Shown: positions 10,117 to 22,502, counted from the stretch's first letter. The stretch is DNA of 64,000 bases from Bufo bufo (GCF_905171765.1 NC_053393.1:71703371-71767370), one strand, 5' to 3'. A program made the numbers and translations. Notes: generated from the sequence alone by a model not told the origin.

Positions 10117-13100
10117 TGTAGTTTTCATCAGAGATTTGTAATGCAAGGCACATCTGAGATTCTTTGAAATAAAGGCAAAGGCCAAGGACCATTGTTCATC
10201 TGAGAACGATAAATTTAGTTACTTTTCCCAGGTGTGCAATGGGGTTGACTTAGTAAAAGATCCTTTGTCTCTGAGCATCATATACAAAGGGCGGAGGCGT
10301 GTACAATGTGGCGAGGAAAGTGACCAAAATTTGAAAATTTCCTGGTTGACCATTATCTTAATAGGGGAATTAGCTGTGATGAAGTGTCTAATACATAAAT
10401 ATTTATAGAAGTCGGTATTCGGTATCTGGTATTGCTTATGTAGGAGTTCAAAGGAGCAAAAGGTATCTGAGACAAACTGTTTTGATAGTAGGTCCAGGCA
10501 ACTTGTCGCCGAGGGCGAAATCGTTAAATTGGGGCCGAGAAGATTGAGCACCGTTATGGGTGTAGATGGTGGGAATGGTTCGGGCGCATGGGAGCACAGT
10601 TTATGAAATTTAGACCAGTTTCCCAATGCCATAGATACCAACGTTGGGACAGAAGGTCGGATAAATGCTGGATGGAGAGCTGCTAGTAAAAGAGACATAA
10701 GGCTCTGTACAGAGGACAGTGCCGCTTCCATATGGACCCATTGATTAGAGTGACTATCCAACCACCATTCTCTCAGTTGGGATATTTGCGAAGCTAAAAA
10801 GTAGTCATAAATATACGGAAGGCCTAGCCCACCCTGACATTTAGCTCTTTGCATTAACGCAGTTGCTATTCTAGGTCTGAGTTGTTTCCAGACTAAGGTA
10901 TTGATCAGCTTGGTGCACTTCCCAAAGAAGCTGGATGGTGGAGAAATTGGCAGCGTCTTGAATAAATATAGGAGCTTGGGAAGTATGAACATCTGAAAAG
11001 ATGCAATACGGCCTACCCAAGACGTCTCATATTTAGCCAAATTGGAGAGATCTTTCTCTATTGTCCTTAGGAATGGGAGGTGATTTACAGCATACAGGCT
11101 TCACCGAAATAGAAGACGTCATCGGTGCAGGCGCACTGAGGGAGTGCTGAGGAGGCGAGCCTCCTTATCTCAGAGCGCCTGCGCCGAATGAACACAGGCG
11201 CGCGATTTTTGAAATGCCGACAGGGCTGGCCGGAGGAGGAGATCCCGGCTGGCCCTGTCAATCAACACGACGAGGGGGCGGTTTTCTGCAGCTGCTACCA
11301 GCAAGTAGCCGCCCTACTTGCTGGTAGAGACCTAATTTACATATTATAAAACTTCGTTTTTACATGAAACTGCTGGATCAAAGTAAGTAACACCATTATA
11401 TTTTCATATATCGCAGGATAAGTAATTTAACTACCCCAAAAAAAAAAAAGACTTTAGTGGGGTGACAGAAGCCCTTTAAGAGACGTTTGGGGATTTGTCA
11501 GCGATAGAATAAAGTCATCAGCATATAGGCTAACAATGTGTTCCCTGTCTCCTATAGTAATTCCAGTTATCTCAGAACATTGTCGCAAAGCCTGGGCTAG
11601 CAGCTCAATTGTTAGTACAAATATCAAAGGGGATAGGGGGCAACCCTGGCAGGTACCGTTGGTAATGTTAAAGGGGTCTGAAAGTGCCCAGTTAACCCAG
11701 AATCTTGCGCTGGGTTGGGTATATAGCGCTTTAATAGCCGTCAGGATCGCCCCAGAGAATCCCAACTTCGATAAGACCGCAAACGCAAATGACCAGTTAG
11801 TGCGGTCAAATGCCTTTTCGGCATCTAGGGTGACCAACAAGGCCGGGACTTTCGATCTTTGTACAAAATCTAGAATATTCAATGTGCGTCTGGAATTATC
11901 TTGTAATTGTCTGCCTCTTACAAAACCCACTTTGTCTACGTGGGTAAGGGCTGAAATATATGGGGCCAGGTGATTAGCCAACATTTTTGCGTATATTTTC
12001 GTATCGGTATTCAAGAGTGAGAGTGGGTGGAATTTCTTTGTGTCATCTGAGGGGGGGAAGGGGGTCAGTTTTGGGGATAGTGACTATTGTCGCCTCCAAC
12101 ATCTCTTTTGGGGGACAGCCTGTGGTAACTAATCGTCAAAAGATTTGACATAAATATGGGGAGAGCTCCTTCTTGAATGCCTTGTAGTATGCATTTGAAA
12201 ACCCGTCTGGGCCGGGGGGTTTATTATTGGGTAACTTTTTAATAACCCCTAGGATCTCTGCCTACGTCACAGGGGAGTTTAGGTCCTCTAGCTGGGTATT
12301 GGTGAGGCTTGGAAGTTTTAGGGAACATAAGAATTGATCAATAGCTACTGCTGTTTGAGGAGATGGTTCCGACTGTGGTGTCAGGTTGTAGAGGGCTTCA
12401 TAAAAGCTCTTAAAGGAATTTGCAATTCCTTGCGGGTCCATTATGCTCTTACCCGACGGCCTCGACGTGAGAAATGGGATCTTAGCTTTAGAGGCTCTTT
12501 CCTTCAATCTACGGGCTAATAGTTTCCCTGATTTATTGTCTTGTGCATAGTAGGACGCATTTAAGGTTTTTAGACGCTTCTCATAGTTGTAGAGCAGACA
12601 ATCTTTTAATTGGAGACGCAAGTTTTGCAGTTGGGTCGCTATATTAATGGAGGGATTAGCTTTATTACAAGACTCCAAGGATCGGATCTGTGATGTCAGC
12701 GCGGTAATGCGCTCCTCTCGGTCCTTCTTTGCCTTATGCCCAGATTTGATGAACAAGCCCCTCATGAACGATTTGTGGGCGTTCCACAGAGAGAAGGGGT
12801 TTGACACAGATCCATCGTTTAGACAAAAGAATTCCCTTAACCCCTCTTGTAATGTTATCTTATGTTTGGGGTGTTCCAACAAAAACGTGTTATTGCGCCA
12901 CGGAGAGTAAGGGGGTCTGTTAGTTTCACTAATAGTCAATGTAATGGGCGCGTGGTCAGACCACGTGATTAGTTCTATTGAAGAGTATGTGGCAATGCGT
13001 AAGAGGTTGCGGTCCACCAGAAAGATGTCTATTCTGGAATAAGATTGATGGACGCTGGAAAAGAAGGAGTAATCTTTTTCTCTGTCATGATGGAGCCTCC

Positions 13101-13498
13101 AGATATCATAGAGGTCTTCCCTCAGTAAAACGGAGCTGAGACCCTGGACGTCGAGTCCATATGGGGATCTGATACTAAGTTAAAGTCGCCACCCCACAAG
13201 ACTAGGCCTTGCTTAACTGCGTTCACCTTATTCATTAGCTTACGTACGAAGTGCAATTGGTGCTTATTTGGGACATATACAAAGACCATAGTGTATGTTA
13301 CATTATTTATAGATGCTATCAAAATAATATATCGGCCATTCTGGTCTACTATAGATCTGGACAACTGAAACGCAACCGTATCCTTAATGGCAACCATAAC
13401 GCCCCTCTGCTTTTTTGTATAGTGGGAGTGGAAAATATAAAGGGAAATGAACGTTTTTTAGCCTATGGGCATCTCCCTGTAACAGATGAGTCTCAGTC
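10117..13498 (-). pseudogene. LINE ORF2, unit 2
   Basis: Same order as unit 1: endonuclease part 13397-13122, endonuclease end/linker 13017-12262, RT 12014-11454, post-RT block 11040-10219. It lacks both the ORF2 start and the Cys-rich C-terminus because of the tandem junctions. All of unit 1's lesions (stop near 12262, C-run frame change, MITE half, stop at the end of the post-RT block) are present at the same places, so it was dead before it was copied. A private change turns Ala to Ser in the linker (KAFMRG to KSFMRG). Confidence 0.88.
11100..11475 (+). mobile_element. Half of palindromic piggyBac-like MITE in LINE unit 2
   Basis: Same boundaries and content as the fragment in unit 1, 3382 bp further on. 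It ends GAAGCCCT just before TTAA at 11476-11479. Small differences from unit 1, such as CTTGCTGGTAGAGACC here versus CTTGTTGGTAGAGGCC there, are shared with units 3 and 4. Confidence 0.85.
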
Positions 13499-14481
13499 TG
13501 TAGTTTTCATCAGAGATTTGTAATGCAAGGCACATCTGAGATTCTTTGAAATAAAGGAAAAGGCCAAGGACCATTGTTCATCTGAGAACGATAAATTTAG
13601 TTACTTTTCCCAGGTGTGCAATGGGGTTGACTTAGTAAAAGATCCTTTGTCTCTGAGCATCATATACAAAGGGCGGAGGCGTGTACAATGTGGCGAGGAA
13701 AGTGACCAAAATTTGAAAATTTCCTGGTTGACCATTATCTTAATAGGGGAATTAGCTGTGATGAAGTGTCTAATACATAAATATTTATAGAAGTCGGTAT
13801 TCGGTATCTGGTATTGCTTATGTAGGAGTTCAAAGGAGCAAAAGGTATCTGAGACAAACTGTTTTGATAGTAGGTCCAGGCAACTTGTCGCCGAGGGCGA
13901 AATCGTTAAATTGGGGCCGAGAAGATTGAGCACCGTTATGGGTGTAGATGGTGGGAATGGTTCGGGCGCATGGGAGCACAGTTTATGAAATTTAGACCAG
14001 TTTCCCAATGCCATAGATACCAACGTTGGGACAGAAGGTCGGATAAATGCTGGATGGAGAGCTGCTAGTAAAAGAGACATAAGGCTCTGTACAGAGGACA
14101 GTGCCGCTTCCATATGGACCCATTGATTAGAGTGACTATCCAACCACCATTCTCTCAGTTGGGATATTTGCGAAGCTAAAAAGTAGTCATAAATATACGG
14201 AAGGCCTAGCCCACCCTGACATTTAGCTCTTTGCATTAACGCAGTTGCTATTCTAGGTCTGAGTTGTTTCCAGACTAAGGTATTGATCAGCTTGGTGCAC
14301 TTCCCAAAGAAGCTGGATGGTGGAGAAATTGGCAGCGTCTTGAATAAATATAGGAGCTTGGGAAGTATGAACATCTGAAAAGATGCAATACGGCCTACCC
14401 AAGACGTCTCATATTTAGCCAAATTGGAGAGATCTTTCTCTATTGTCCTTAGGAATGGGAGGTGATTTACAGCATACAGGC

Positions 14482-14857
14482 TTCACCGAAATAGAAGACG
14501 TCATCGGTGCAGGCGCACTGAGGGAGTGCTGAGGAGGCGAGCCTCCTTATCTCAGAGCGCCTGCGCCGAATGAACACAGGCGCGCGATTTTTGAAATGCC
14601 GACAGGGCTGGCCGGAGGAGGAGATCCCGGCTGGCCCTGTCAATCAACACGACGAGGGGGCGGTTTTCTGCAGCTGCTACCAGCAAGTAGCCGCCCTACT
14701 TGCTGGTAGAGACCTAATTTACATATTATAAAACTTCGTTTTTACATGAAACTGCTGGATCAAAGTAAGTAACACCATTATATTTTCATATATCGCAGGA
14801 TAAGTAATTTAACTACCCCAAAAAAAAAAAAGACTTTAGTGGGGTGACAGAAGCCCT
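14482..14857 (+). mobile_element. Half of palindromic piggyBac-like MITE in LINE unit 3
   Basis: Same fragment and junctions as in units 1 and 2, followed by TTAA at 14858-14861. Its presence at the identical site in all four units shows that the MITE and the linked LINE deletion predate the amplification. Confidence 0.85.
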
Positions 14858-15872
14858 TTAAGAGACGTTTGGGGATTTGTCAGCGATAGAATAAAGTCAT
14901 CAGCATATAGGCTAACAATGTGTTCCCTGTCTCCTATAGTAATTCCAGTTATCTCAGAACATTGTCGCAAAGCCTGGGCTAGCAGCTCAATTGTTAGTAC
15001 AAATATCAAAGGGGATAGGGGGCAACCCTGGCAGGTACCGTTGGTAATGTTAAAGGGGTCTGAAAGTGCCCAGTTAACCCAGAATCTTGCGCTGGGTTGG
15101 GTATATAGCGCTTTAATAGCCGTCAGGATCGCCCCAGAGAATCCCAACTTCGATAAGACCGCAAACGCAAATGACCAGTTAGTGCGGTCAAATGCCTTTT
15201 CGGCATCTAGGGTGACCAACAAGGCCGGGACTTTCGATCTTTGTACAAAATCTAGAATATTCAATGTGCGTCTGGAATTATCTTGTAATTGTCTGCCTCT
15301 TACAAAACCCACTTTGTCTACGTGGGTAAGGGCTGAAATATATGGGGCCAGGTGATTAGCCAACATTTTTGCGTATATTTTCGTATCGGTATTCAAGAGT
15401 GAGAGTGGGTGGAATTTCTTTGTGTCATCTGAGGGGGGGAAGGGGGTCAGTTTTGGGGATAGTGACTATTGTCGCTTCCAACATCTCTTTTGGGGGACAG
15501 CCTGTGGTAACTAATCGTCAAAAGATTTGACATAAATATGGGGAGAGCTCCTTCTTGAATGCCTTGTAGTATGCATTTGAAAACCCGTCTGGGCCGGGGG
15601 GTTTATTATTGGGTAACTTTTTAATAACCCCTAGGATCTCTGCCTACGTCACAGGGGAGTTTAGGTCCTCTAGCTGGGTATTGCTGAGGCTTGGAAGTTT
15701 TAGGGAACATAAGAATTGATCAATAGCTACTGCTGTTTGAGGAGATGGTTCCGACTGTGGTGTCAGGTTGTAGAGGGCTTCATAAAAGCTCTTAAAGGAA
15801 TTTGCAATTCCTTGCGGGTCCATTATGCTCTTACCCGACGGCCTCGACGTGATAAATGGGATCTTAGCTTTA

Positions 15873-16189
15873 GGCTGGGTTCAGACCTGAGCGTCTTTGA
15901 TATGCGCGTTTAATGCGCGTTTTTGACGAGCGTTTTTTGCAATAGTAAACGCGCGTTTGACGCGCGTTTGTGTGATTGACTGCAATGTCCTATGGCCACA
16001 AACGCGCGGCAAAACGCCCCAAAGAAGCTCAAGTACTTGTTTGAGTGTAGGGCGTTTTACAGCGCGTTTTTCAGCGCTGTAAAACGCTCAAGTGAGAACC
16101 AGGGCCATAGGGAAGCATTGGTTTTCATGTGTTGAGCGTTTTACAGCGCGTTTGAACGCGCTGTAAAACGCTCAAGTGTGAACCCAGCC
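15873..16189. mobile_element. Hairpin MITE in LINE unit 3 (TTA/TGA flanks)
   Basis: It begins GGCTGGGTTCAGACC and ends GTGTGAACCCAGCC. It is rich in internal inverted GCGTTTTACAGCGCG-type motifs. The left flank is TTA (15870-15872) and the right flank TGA; the empty site in units 1 and 2 reads GCTTTAGAGGC, so a TTA duplication with one later change fits. Probably PIF/Harbinger-like, as for the other TTA/TAA-flanked hairpins in this window. Confidence 0.75.
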
Positions 16190-18183
16190 TGAGAGGCTCT
16201 TTCCTTCAATCTACGGGCTAATAGTTTCCCTGATTTATTGTCTTGTGCATAGTAGGACGCATTTAAGGTTTTTAGACGCTTCTCATAGTTGTAGAGCAGA
16301 CAATCTTTTAATTGGAGACGCAAGTTTTGCAGTTGGGTCGCTATATTAATGGAGGGATTAGCTTTATTACAAGACTCCAAGGATCGGATCTGTGATGTCA
16401 GCGCGGTAATGCGCTCCTCTCGGTCCTTCTTTGCCTTATGCCCAGATTTGATGAACAAGCCCCTCATGAACGCTTTGTGGGCGTTCCACAGAGAGAAGGG
16501 GTTTGACACAGATCCATCGTTTAGACAAAAGAATTCCCTTAACCCCTCTTGTAATGTTATCTTATGTTTGGGGTGTTCCAACAAAAACGTGTTATTGCGC
16601 CACGGAGAGTAAGGGGGTCTGTTAGTTTCACTAATAGTCAATGTAATGGGCGCGTGGTCAGACCACGTGATTAGTTCTATTGAAGAGTATGTGGCAATGC
16701 GTAAGAGGTTGCGGTCCACCAGAAAGATGTCTATTCTGGAATAAGATTGATGGACGCTGGAAAAGAAGGAGTAATCTTTTTCTCTGTCATGATGGAGCCT
16801 CCAGATATCATAGAGGTCTTCCCTCAGTAAAACGGAGCTGAGACCCTGGACGTCGAGTCCATATGGGGATCTGATACTAAGTTAAAGTCGCCACCCCACA
16901 AGACTAGGCCTTGCTTAACTGCGTTCACCTTATTCATTAGCTTACGTACGAAGTGCAATTGGTGCTTATTTGGGACATATACAAAGACCATAGTGTATGT
17001 TACATTATTTATAGATGCTATCAAAATAATATATCGGCCATTCTGGTCTACTATAGATCTGGACAACTGAAACGCAACCGTATCCTTAATGGCAACCATA
17101 ACGCCCCTCTGCTTTTTTGTATAGTGGGAGTGGAAAATATAAAGGGAAATGAACGTTTTTTAGCCTATGGGCATCTCCCTGTAACAGATGAGTCTCAGTC
17201 TGTAGTTTTCATCAGAGATTTGTAATGCAAGGCACATCTGAGATTCTTTGAAATAAAGGCAAAGGCCAAGGACCATTGTTCATCTGAGAACGATAAATTT
17301 AGTTACTTTTCCCAGGTGTGCAATGGGGTTGACTTAGTAAAAGATCCTTTGTCTCTGAGCATCATATACAAAGGGCGGAGGCGTGTACAATGTGGCGAGG
17401 AAAGTGACCAAAATTTGAAAATTTCCTGGTTGACCATTATCTTAATAGGGGAATTAGCTGTGATGAAGTGTCTAATACATAAATATTTATAGAAGTCGGT
17501 ATTCGGTATCTGGTATTGCTTATGTAGGAGTTCAAAGGAGCAAAAGGTATCTGAGACAAACTGTTTTGATAGTAGGTCCAGGCAACTTGTCGCCGAGGGC
17601 GAAATCGTTAAATTGGGGCCGAGAAGATTGAGCACCGTTATGGGTGTAGATGGTGGGAATGGTTCGGGCGCATGGGAGCACAGTTTATGAAATTTAGACC
17701 AGTTTCCCAATGCCATAGATACCAACATTGGGACAGAAGGTCGGATAAATGCTGGATGGAGAGCTGCTAGTAAAAGAGACATAAGGCTCTGTACAGAGGA
17801 CAGTGCCGCTTCCATATGGACCCATTGATTAGAGTGACTATCCAACCACCATTCTCTCAGTTGGGATATTTGCGAAGCTAAAAAGTAGTCATAAATATAC
17901 GGAAGGCCTAGCCCACCCTGACATTTAGCTCTTTGCATTAACGCAGTTGCTATTCTAGGTCTGAGTTGTTTCCAGACTAAGGTATTGATCAGCTTGGTGC
18001 ACTTCCCAAAGAAGCTGGATGGTGGAGAAATTGGCAGCGTCTTGAATAAATATAGGAGCTTGGGAAGTATGAACATCTGAAAAGATGCAATACGGCCTAC
18101 CCAAGACGTCTCATATTTAGCCAAATTGGAGAGATCTTTCTCTATTGTCCTTAGGAATGGGAGGTGATTTACAGCATACAGGC

Positions 18184-18559
18184 TTCACCGAAATAGAAGA
18201 CGTCATCGGTGCAGGCGCACTGAGGGAGTGCTGAGGAGGCGAGCCTCCTTATCTCAGAGCGCCTGCGCCGAATGAACACAGGCGCGCGATTTTTGAAATG
18301 CCGACAGGGCTGGCCGGAGGAGGAGATCCCGGCTGGCCCTGTCAATCAACACGACGAGGGGGCGGTTTTCTGCAGCTGCTACCAGCAAGTAGCCGCCCTA
18401 CTTGCTGGTAGAGACCTAATTTACATATTATAAAACTTCGTTTTTACATGAAACTGCTGGATCAAAGTAAGTAACACCATTATATTTTCATATATCGCAG
18501 GATAAGTAATTTAACTACCCCAAAAAAAAAAAAGACTTTAGTGGGGTGACAGAAGCCCT
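18184..18559 (+). mobile_element. Half of palindromic piggyBac-like MITE in LINE unit 4
   Basis: Same fragment as in the other three units, ending GAAGCCCT before TTAA at 18560-18563. Here the adjoining LINE base is deleted (AGAGACTTTGG), which distinguishes unit 4. Confidence 0.85.
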
Positions 18560-19573
18560 TTAAGAGACTTTGGGGATTTGTCAGCGATAGAATAAAGTCA
18601 TCAGCATATAGGCTAACAATGTGTTCCCTGTCTCCTATAGTAATTCCAGTTATCTCAGAACATTGTCGCAAAGCCTGGGCTAGCAGCTCAATTGTTAGTA
18701 CAAATATCAAAGGGGATAGGGGGCAACCCTGGCAGGTACCGTTGGTAATGTTAAAGGGGTCTGAAAGTGCCCAGTTAACCCAGAATCTTGCGCTGGGTTG
18801 GGTATATAGCGCTTTAATAGCCGTCAGGATCGCCCCAGAGAATCCCAACTTCGATAAGACCGCAAACGCAAATGACCAGTTAGTGCGGTCAAATGCCTTT
18901 TCGGCATCTAGGGTGACCAACAAGGCCGGGACTTTCGATCTTTGTACAAAATCTAGAATATTCAATGTGCGTCTGGAATTATCTTGTAATTGTCTGCCTC
19001 TTACAAAACCCACTTTGTCTACGTGGGTAAGGGCTGAAATATATGGGGCCAGGTGATTAGCCAACATTTTTGCGTATATTTTCGTATCGGTATTCAAGAG
19101 TGAGAGTGGGTGGAATTTCTTTGTGTCATCTGAGGGGGGGAAGGGGGTCAGTTTTGGGGATAGTGACTATTGTCGCTTCCAACATCTCTTTTGGGGGACA
19201 GCCTGTGGTAACTAATCGTCAAAAGATTTGACATAAATATGGGGAGAGCTCCTTCTTGAATGCCTTGTAGTATGCATTTGAAAACCCGTCTGGGCCGGGG
19301 GGTTTATTATTGGGTAACTTTTTAATAACCCCTAGGATCTCTGCCTACGTCACAGGGGAGTTTAGGTCCTCTAGCTGGGTATTGCTGAGGCTTGGAAGTT
19401 TTAGGGAACATAAGAATTGATCAATAGCTACTGCTGTTTGAGGAGATGGTTCCGACTGTGGTGTCAGGTTGTAGAGGGCTTCATAAAAGCTCTTAAAGGA
19501 ATTTGCAATTCCTTGCGGGTCCATTATGCTCTTACCCGACGGCCTCGACGTGAGAAATGGGATCTTAGCTTTA

Positions 19574-19890
19574 GGCTGGGTTCAGACCTGAGCGTCTTTG
19601 ATATGCGCGTTTAACGCGCGTTTTTGACGAGCGTTTTTTGCAATAGTAAACGCGCGTTTGACGCGCGTTTGTGTGATTGACTGCAATGTCCTATGGCCAC
19701 AAACGCGCGGCAAAACGCCCCAAAGAAGCTCAAGTACTTGTTTGAGTGTAGGGCGTTTTACAGCGCGTTTTTCAGCGCTGTAAAACGCTCAAGTGAGAAC
19801 CAGGGCCATAGGGAAGCATTGGTTTTCATGTGTTGAGCGTTTTACAGCGCGTTTGAACGCGCTGTAAAACGCTCAAGTGTGAACCCAGCC
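19574..19890. mobile_element. Hairpin MITE in LINE unit 4
   Basis: Same length, ends and insertion site as the MITE at 15873-16189, with a few substitutions (for example TTTAACGCGCG here for TTTAATGCGCG there). It was duplicated along with the LINE unit rather than inserted twice. Confidence 0.75.
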
Positions 19891-21308
19891 TGAGAGGCTC
19901 TTTCCTTCAATCTACGGGCTAATAGTTTCCCTGATTTATTGTCTTGTGCATAGTAGGACGCATTTAAGGTTTTTAGACGCTTCTCATAGTTGTAGAGCAG
20001 ATAATCTTTTAATTGGAGACGCAAGTTTTGCAGTTGGGTCGCTATATTAATGGAGGGATTAGCTTTATTACAAGACTCCAAGGATCGGATCTGTGATGTC
20101 AGCGCGGTAATGCGCTCCTCTCGGTCCTTCTTTGCCTTATGCCCAGATTTGATGAACAAGCCCCTCATGAACGCTTTGTGGGCGTTCCACAGAGAGAAGG
20201 GGTTTGACACAGATCCATCGTTTAGACAAAAGAATTCCCTTAACCCCTCTTGTAATGTTATCTTATGTTTGGGGTGTTCCAACAAAAACATGTTATTGCG
20301 CCACGGGGAGTAAGGGGGTCTGTTAGTTTCACTAATAGTCAATGTAATGGGCGCGTGGTCAGACCACGTGATTAGTTCTATTGAAGAGTATGTGGCAATG
20401 CGTAAGAGGTTGCGGTCCACCAGAAAGATGTCTATTCTGGAATAAGATTGATGGACGCTGGAAAAGAAGGAGTAATCTTTTTCTATGTCATGATGGAGCC
20501 TCCAGATATCATAGAGGTCTTCCCTCAGTAAAACGGAGCTGAGACCCTGGACGTCGAGTCCATATGGGGATCTGATACTAAGTTAAAGTTGCCACCCCAC
20601 AAGACTAGGCCTTGCTTAACTGCGTTCACCTTATTCATTAGCTTACGTACGAAGTGCAATTGGTGCTTATTTGGGACATATACAAAGACCATTGTGTATG
20701 TTACATTATTTATAGATGCTATCAAAATAATATATCGGCCATTCTGGTCTACTATAGATCTGGACAACTGAAACGCAACCGTATCCTTAATGGCAACCAT
20801 AACGCCCCTCTGCTTTTTTGTATAGTGGGAGTGGAAAATATAAAGGGAAATGAACGTTTTTTAGCCTATGGGCATCTCCCTGTAACAGATGCGTCTCAGT
20901 TGCGCAAATGACGTCGCCTCCAAGGGCCTTTGCCTCCTTTCACAGCATAGACCTTTTAAATGGGCTATTCAAGCCCTTAGTGTTAACAACAACTACTTTA
21001 AAGACCATAAGGAGAGAGGTCTACGCTGTGGAAGCATAACATATTGTTAAACACAGTGTACTGCATTTGGGGGTTTCCCTTATTATCAAAGCCTGCGAGC
21101 GGCACATCCTGCGAGTGTACATAAAAAAAATAAAAAAGAGAGCAATTCTGCATAACTTAACTGAAAAAACATAACAAATGAGAAATAATAGATTGGCATG
21201 TAAGGCCGATAATCATCAGGTAGGGCATATACCACGGTTTATGGCCGGGAAGGGCTGCACAGTACTAACATGTCAAAACATTAAACCTGATAACCACATA
21301 GCTACATA

Positions 21309-22502
21309 TCAGTGGTGGGATTTCCTCTTCTGAGACACAAGTTGCCAACCCGAGTTCAGGTGAGAAGGTGAGCCGGCACCCTGATCAGTGTCCTCCATCG
21401 TGATGTTCCAAGAGTCCAGAAGTTTCTTCCCAGATTCTAGAGAAGTGATGACATGTACGGCTCCCTGGTGGTGGATCAGGGCCTTGGTCGGGAATCCCCA
21501 TCTGTATGGGACATTATTGCATCTCAGAGCAGTAGTGAATGCGCTGAGGGTTCGACGCTGCTGGACAGTGACAGCTGATAGGTCTGCAAAAACCTTAATC
21601 TGGCAATAGGGAGAGGGCAATGTGCCCAGTTTTCTAGTCGCCGCCAGTAACGCTTCTTTGACGTGAAAGAAATGTACACGCACCAAGACATCTCTTGGAG
21701 AAGAGCTGCGAAGATGTTTTGGCCTCATCACCCTGTGTGCCCTATCCAGGGTCAGATCATGAGGAGAAAGATCAGGGATCAGGGTTTTCATAAGGCCTTG
21801 CAGGTAGAGTGTTTGCTCTTTGGGGGCTATCTCCTCGGAGACTCCCCGGAATTTGAGGTTGTTCCGACGAGACCTGTCCTCCAGGTCAACCACTTTTACC
21901 TTGAGGCGATCCAATTTCTCTGACAGGTCATTGTGGGCATCTATAAGCTGGTTGTGCGAAGTGGCAAAGTCCCCCATTTTAGACTCTATATGGCCGACCC
22001 TGCCCTCTATGGCCTCCACCGCTGTTTGAAGTGGGCGGACTAAGGAGGACAGATCTTTGTGAATGGATTTGCTAAAGAGGACCAACATGTCCTTTAGCAG
22101 ATTGCTGGAAGCTGGCTGATCGTTCGTTGGGATCGCTTGGATAGTAAGGATGGTGTGGTTGCTCACCTCACATGGCGGAGTTTGCTCAGCCTTGGGTGAG
22201 TTAGAAGATGGCGCTGGAAGAGTGGCGCGCTTCTGTGGACTCGCTGCCGAAGAGTCGCGGGCATCACTGGGCCCCGTGCGCGAGGTCGGGGAGTCGGGAG
22301 ATGCAGGTATGAGCGGGCTAGACGTAGCTCTCGGTGAATCCGCAGCTATGCCATCCAGGGGGCTGCTCCGGGCCTCCGAGTTGTCAGGGCCTAGTTGGTG
22401 AGATAGCCGAGGTGGAGAGGTGCCTCCAGGAGGTTGGCTTTTTTCCAGATAAAAGTCCAGCTTCCCCTGTTTTTTCACGGACCGCTTGCCTCTGGTCATC
22501 AT
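21309..22502 (-). CDS. LINE ORF1 protein (L1-type RNA-binding chaperone)
   Basis: An uninterrupted 397-residue frame. Residues 1-20 are basic; 20-130 are Ser/Pro-rich and probably disordered; 155-212 form a heptad-rich coiled coil expected to trimerise; 207-215 (LEDRSRRNN) and the following LKFRGVSE open an RRM-like domain; DRAHR at 253-257 and IKVFADLSA at 302-310 match the conserved RRM end and C-terminal domain blocks of L1 ORF1 proteins. Known role in the family: binds LINE RNA as a trimer and acts as a nucleic-acid chaperone in the cytoplasmic ribonucleoprotein. The start at 22502 is the first Met of the frame; a second Met follows directly. It is the only intact long gene of this LINE and could still be expressed, while ORF2 is dead. 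Confidence 0.9.
   Translation of the reverse strand: MMTRGKRSVKKQGKLDFYLEKSQPPGGTSPPRLSHQLGPDNSEARSSPLDGIAADSPRATSSPLIPASPDSPTSRTGPSDARDSSAASPQKRATLPAPSSNSPKAEQTPPCEVSNHTILTIQAIPTNDQPASSNLLKDMLVLFSKSIHKDLSSLVRPLQTAVEAIEGRVGHIESKMGDFATSHNQLIDAHNDLSEKLDRLKVKVVDLEDRSRRNNLKFRGVSEEIAPKEQTLYLQGLMKTLIPDLSPHDLTLDRAHRVMRPKHLRSSSPRDVLVRVHFFHVKEALLAATRKLGTLPSPYCQIKVFADLSAVTVQQRRTLSAFTTALRCNNVPYRWGFPTKALIHHQGAVHVITSLESGKKLLDSWNITMEDTDQGAGSPSHLNSGWQLVSQKRKSHH

Larger units (their letters stand above)
13499..17200 (-). pseudogene. LINE ORF2, unit 3 (MITE-split endonuclease linker)
   Basis: Endonuclease part at 17099-16824, endonuclease end/linker from 16719, split at 16189-15873 by a 317-bp MITE, RT at 15396-14836, post-RT block at 14422-13601. 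The linker frame reads 13 residues into the MITE (after LKERAS) and stops at 16141. Other lesions are the same as in units 1 and 2. Confidence 0.88.
6735..20900 (-). repeat. Four tandem LINE-internal units (3382, 3382, 3702, 3700 bp)
   Basis: The units start at 6735, 10117, 13499 and 17201, each with TGTAGTTTTCATCAG. Each junction joins GTCTCAGTC (from the endonuclease start, compare 20892-20900) to TGTAGTTTTC (from the ORF2 C-terminal coding part, compare 6735). The first two periods are exactly 3382 bp. Units 3 and 4 are longer because both carry a 317-bp MITE plus a 3-bp duplication at the same site. Unit 4 also has a 1-bp deletion near 18567 (AGACGTTTGG to AGACTTTGG). Sequence identity is very high; unit 1 carries the most private differences. 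Unequal crossing-over or replication slippage after a first duplication explains this pattern. Confidence 0.95.
17201..20990 (-). pseudogene. LINE ORF2, unit 4 (contains the only 5' start)
   Basis: This unit runs on past the tandem boundary at 20900 into the true ORF2 start near 20990, where LNSPFKRSML and then ETHLLQ are encoded; these are the first conserved endonuclease blocks. The rest is endonuclease part 20800-20525 (GGNFN here instead of GGDFN), linker 20420-19891 then MITE, RT 19097-18560, and post-RT 18124-17303. A 1-bp deletion near 18567 alters the frame across the RT/MITE junction so the frame runs to 18480. The GDFN to GNFN change hits a conserved endonuclease motif. Confidence 0.87.
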
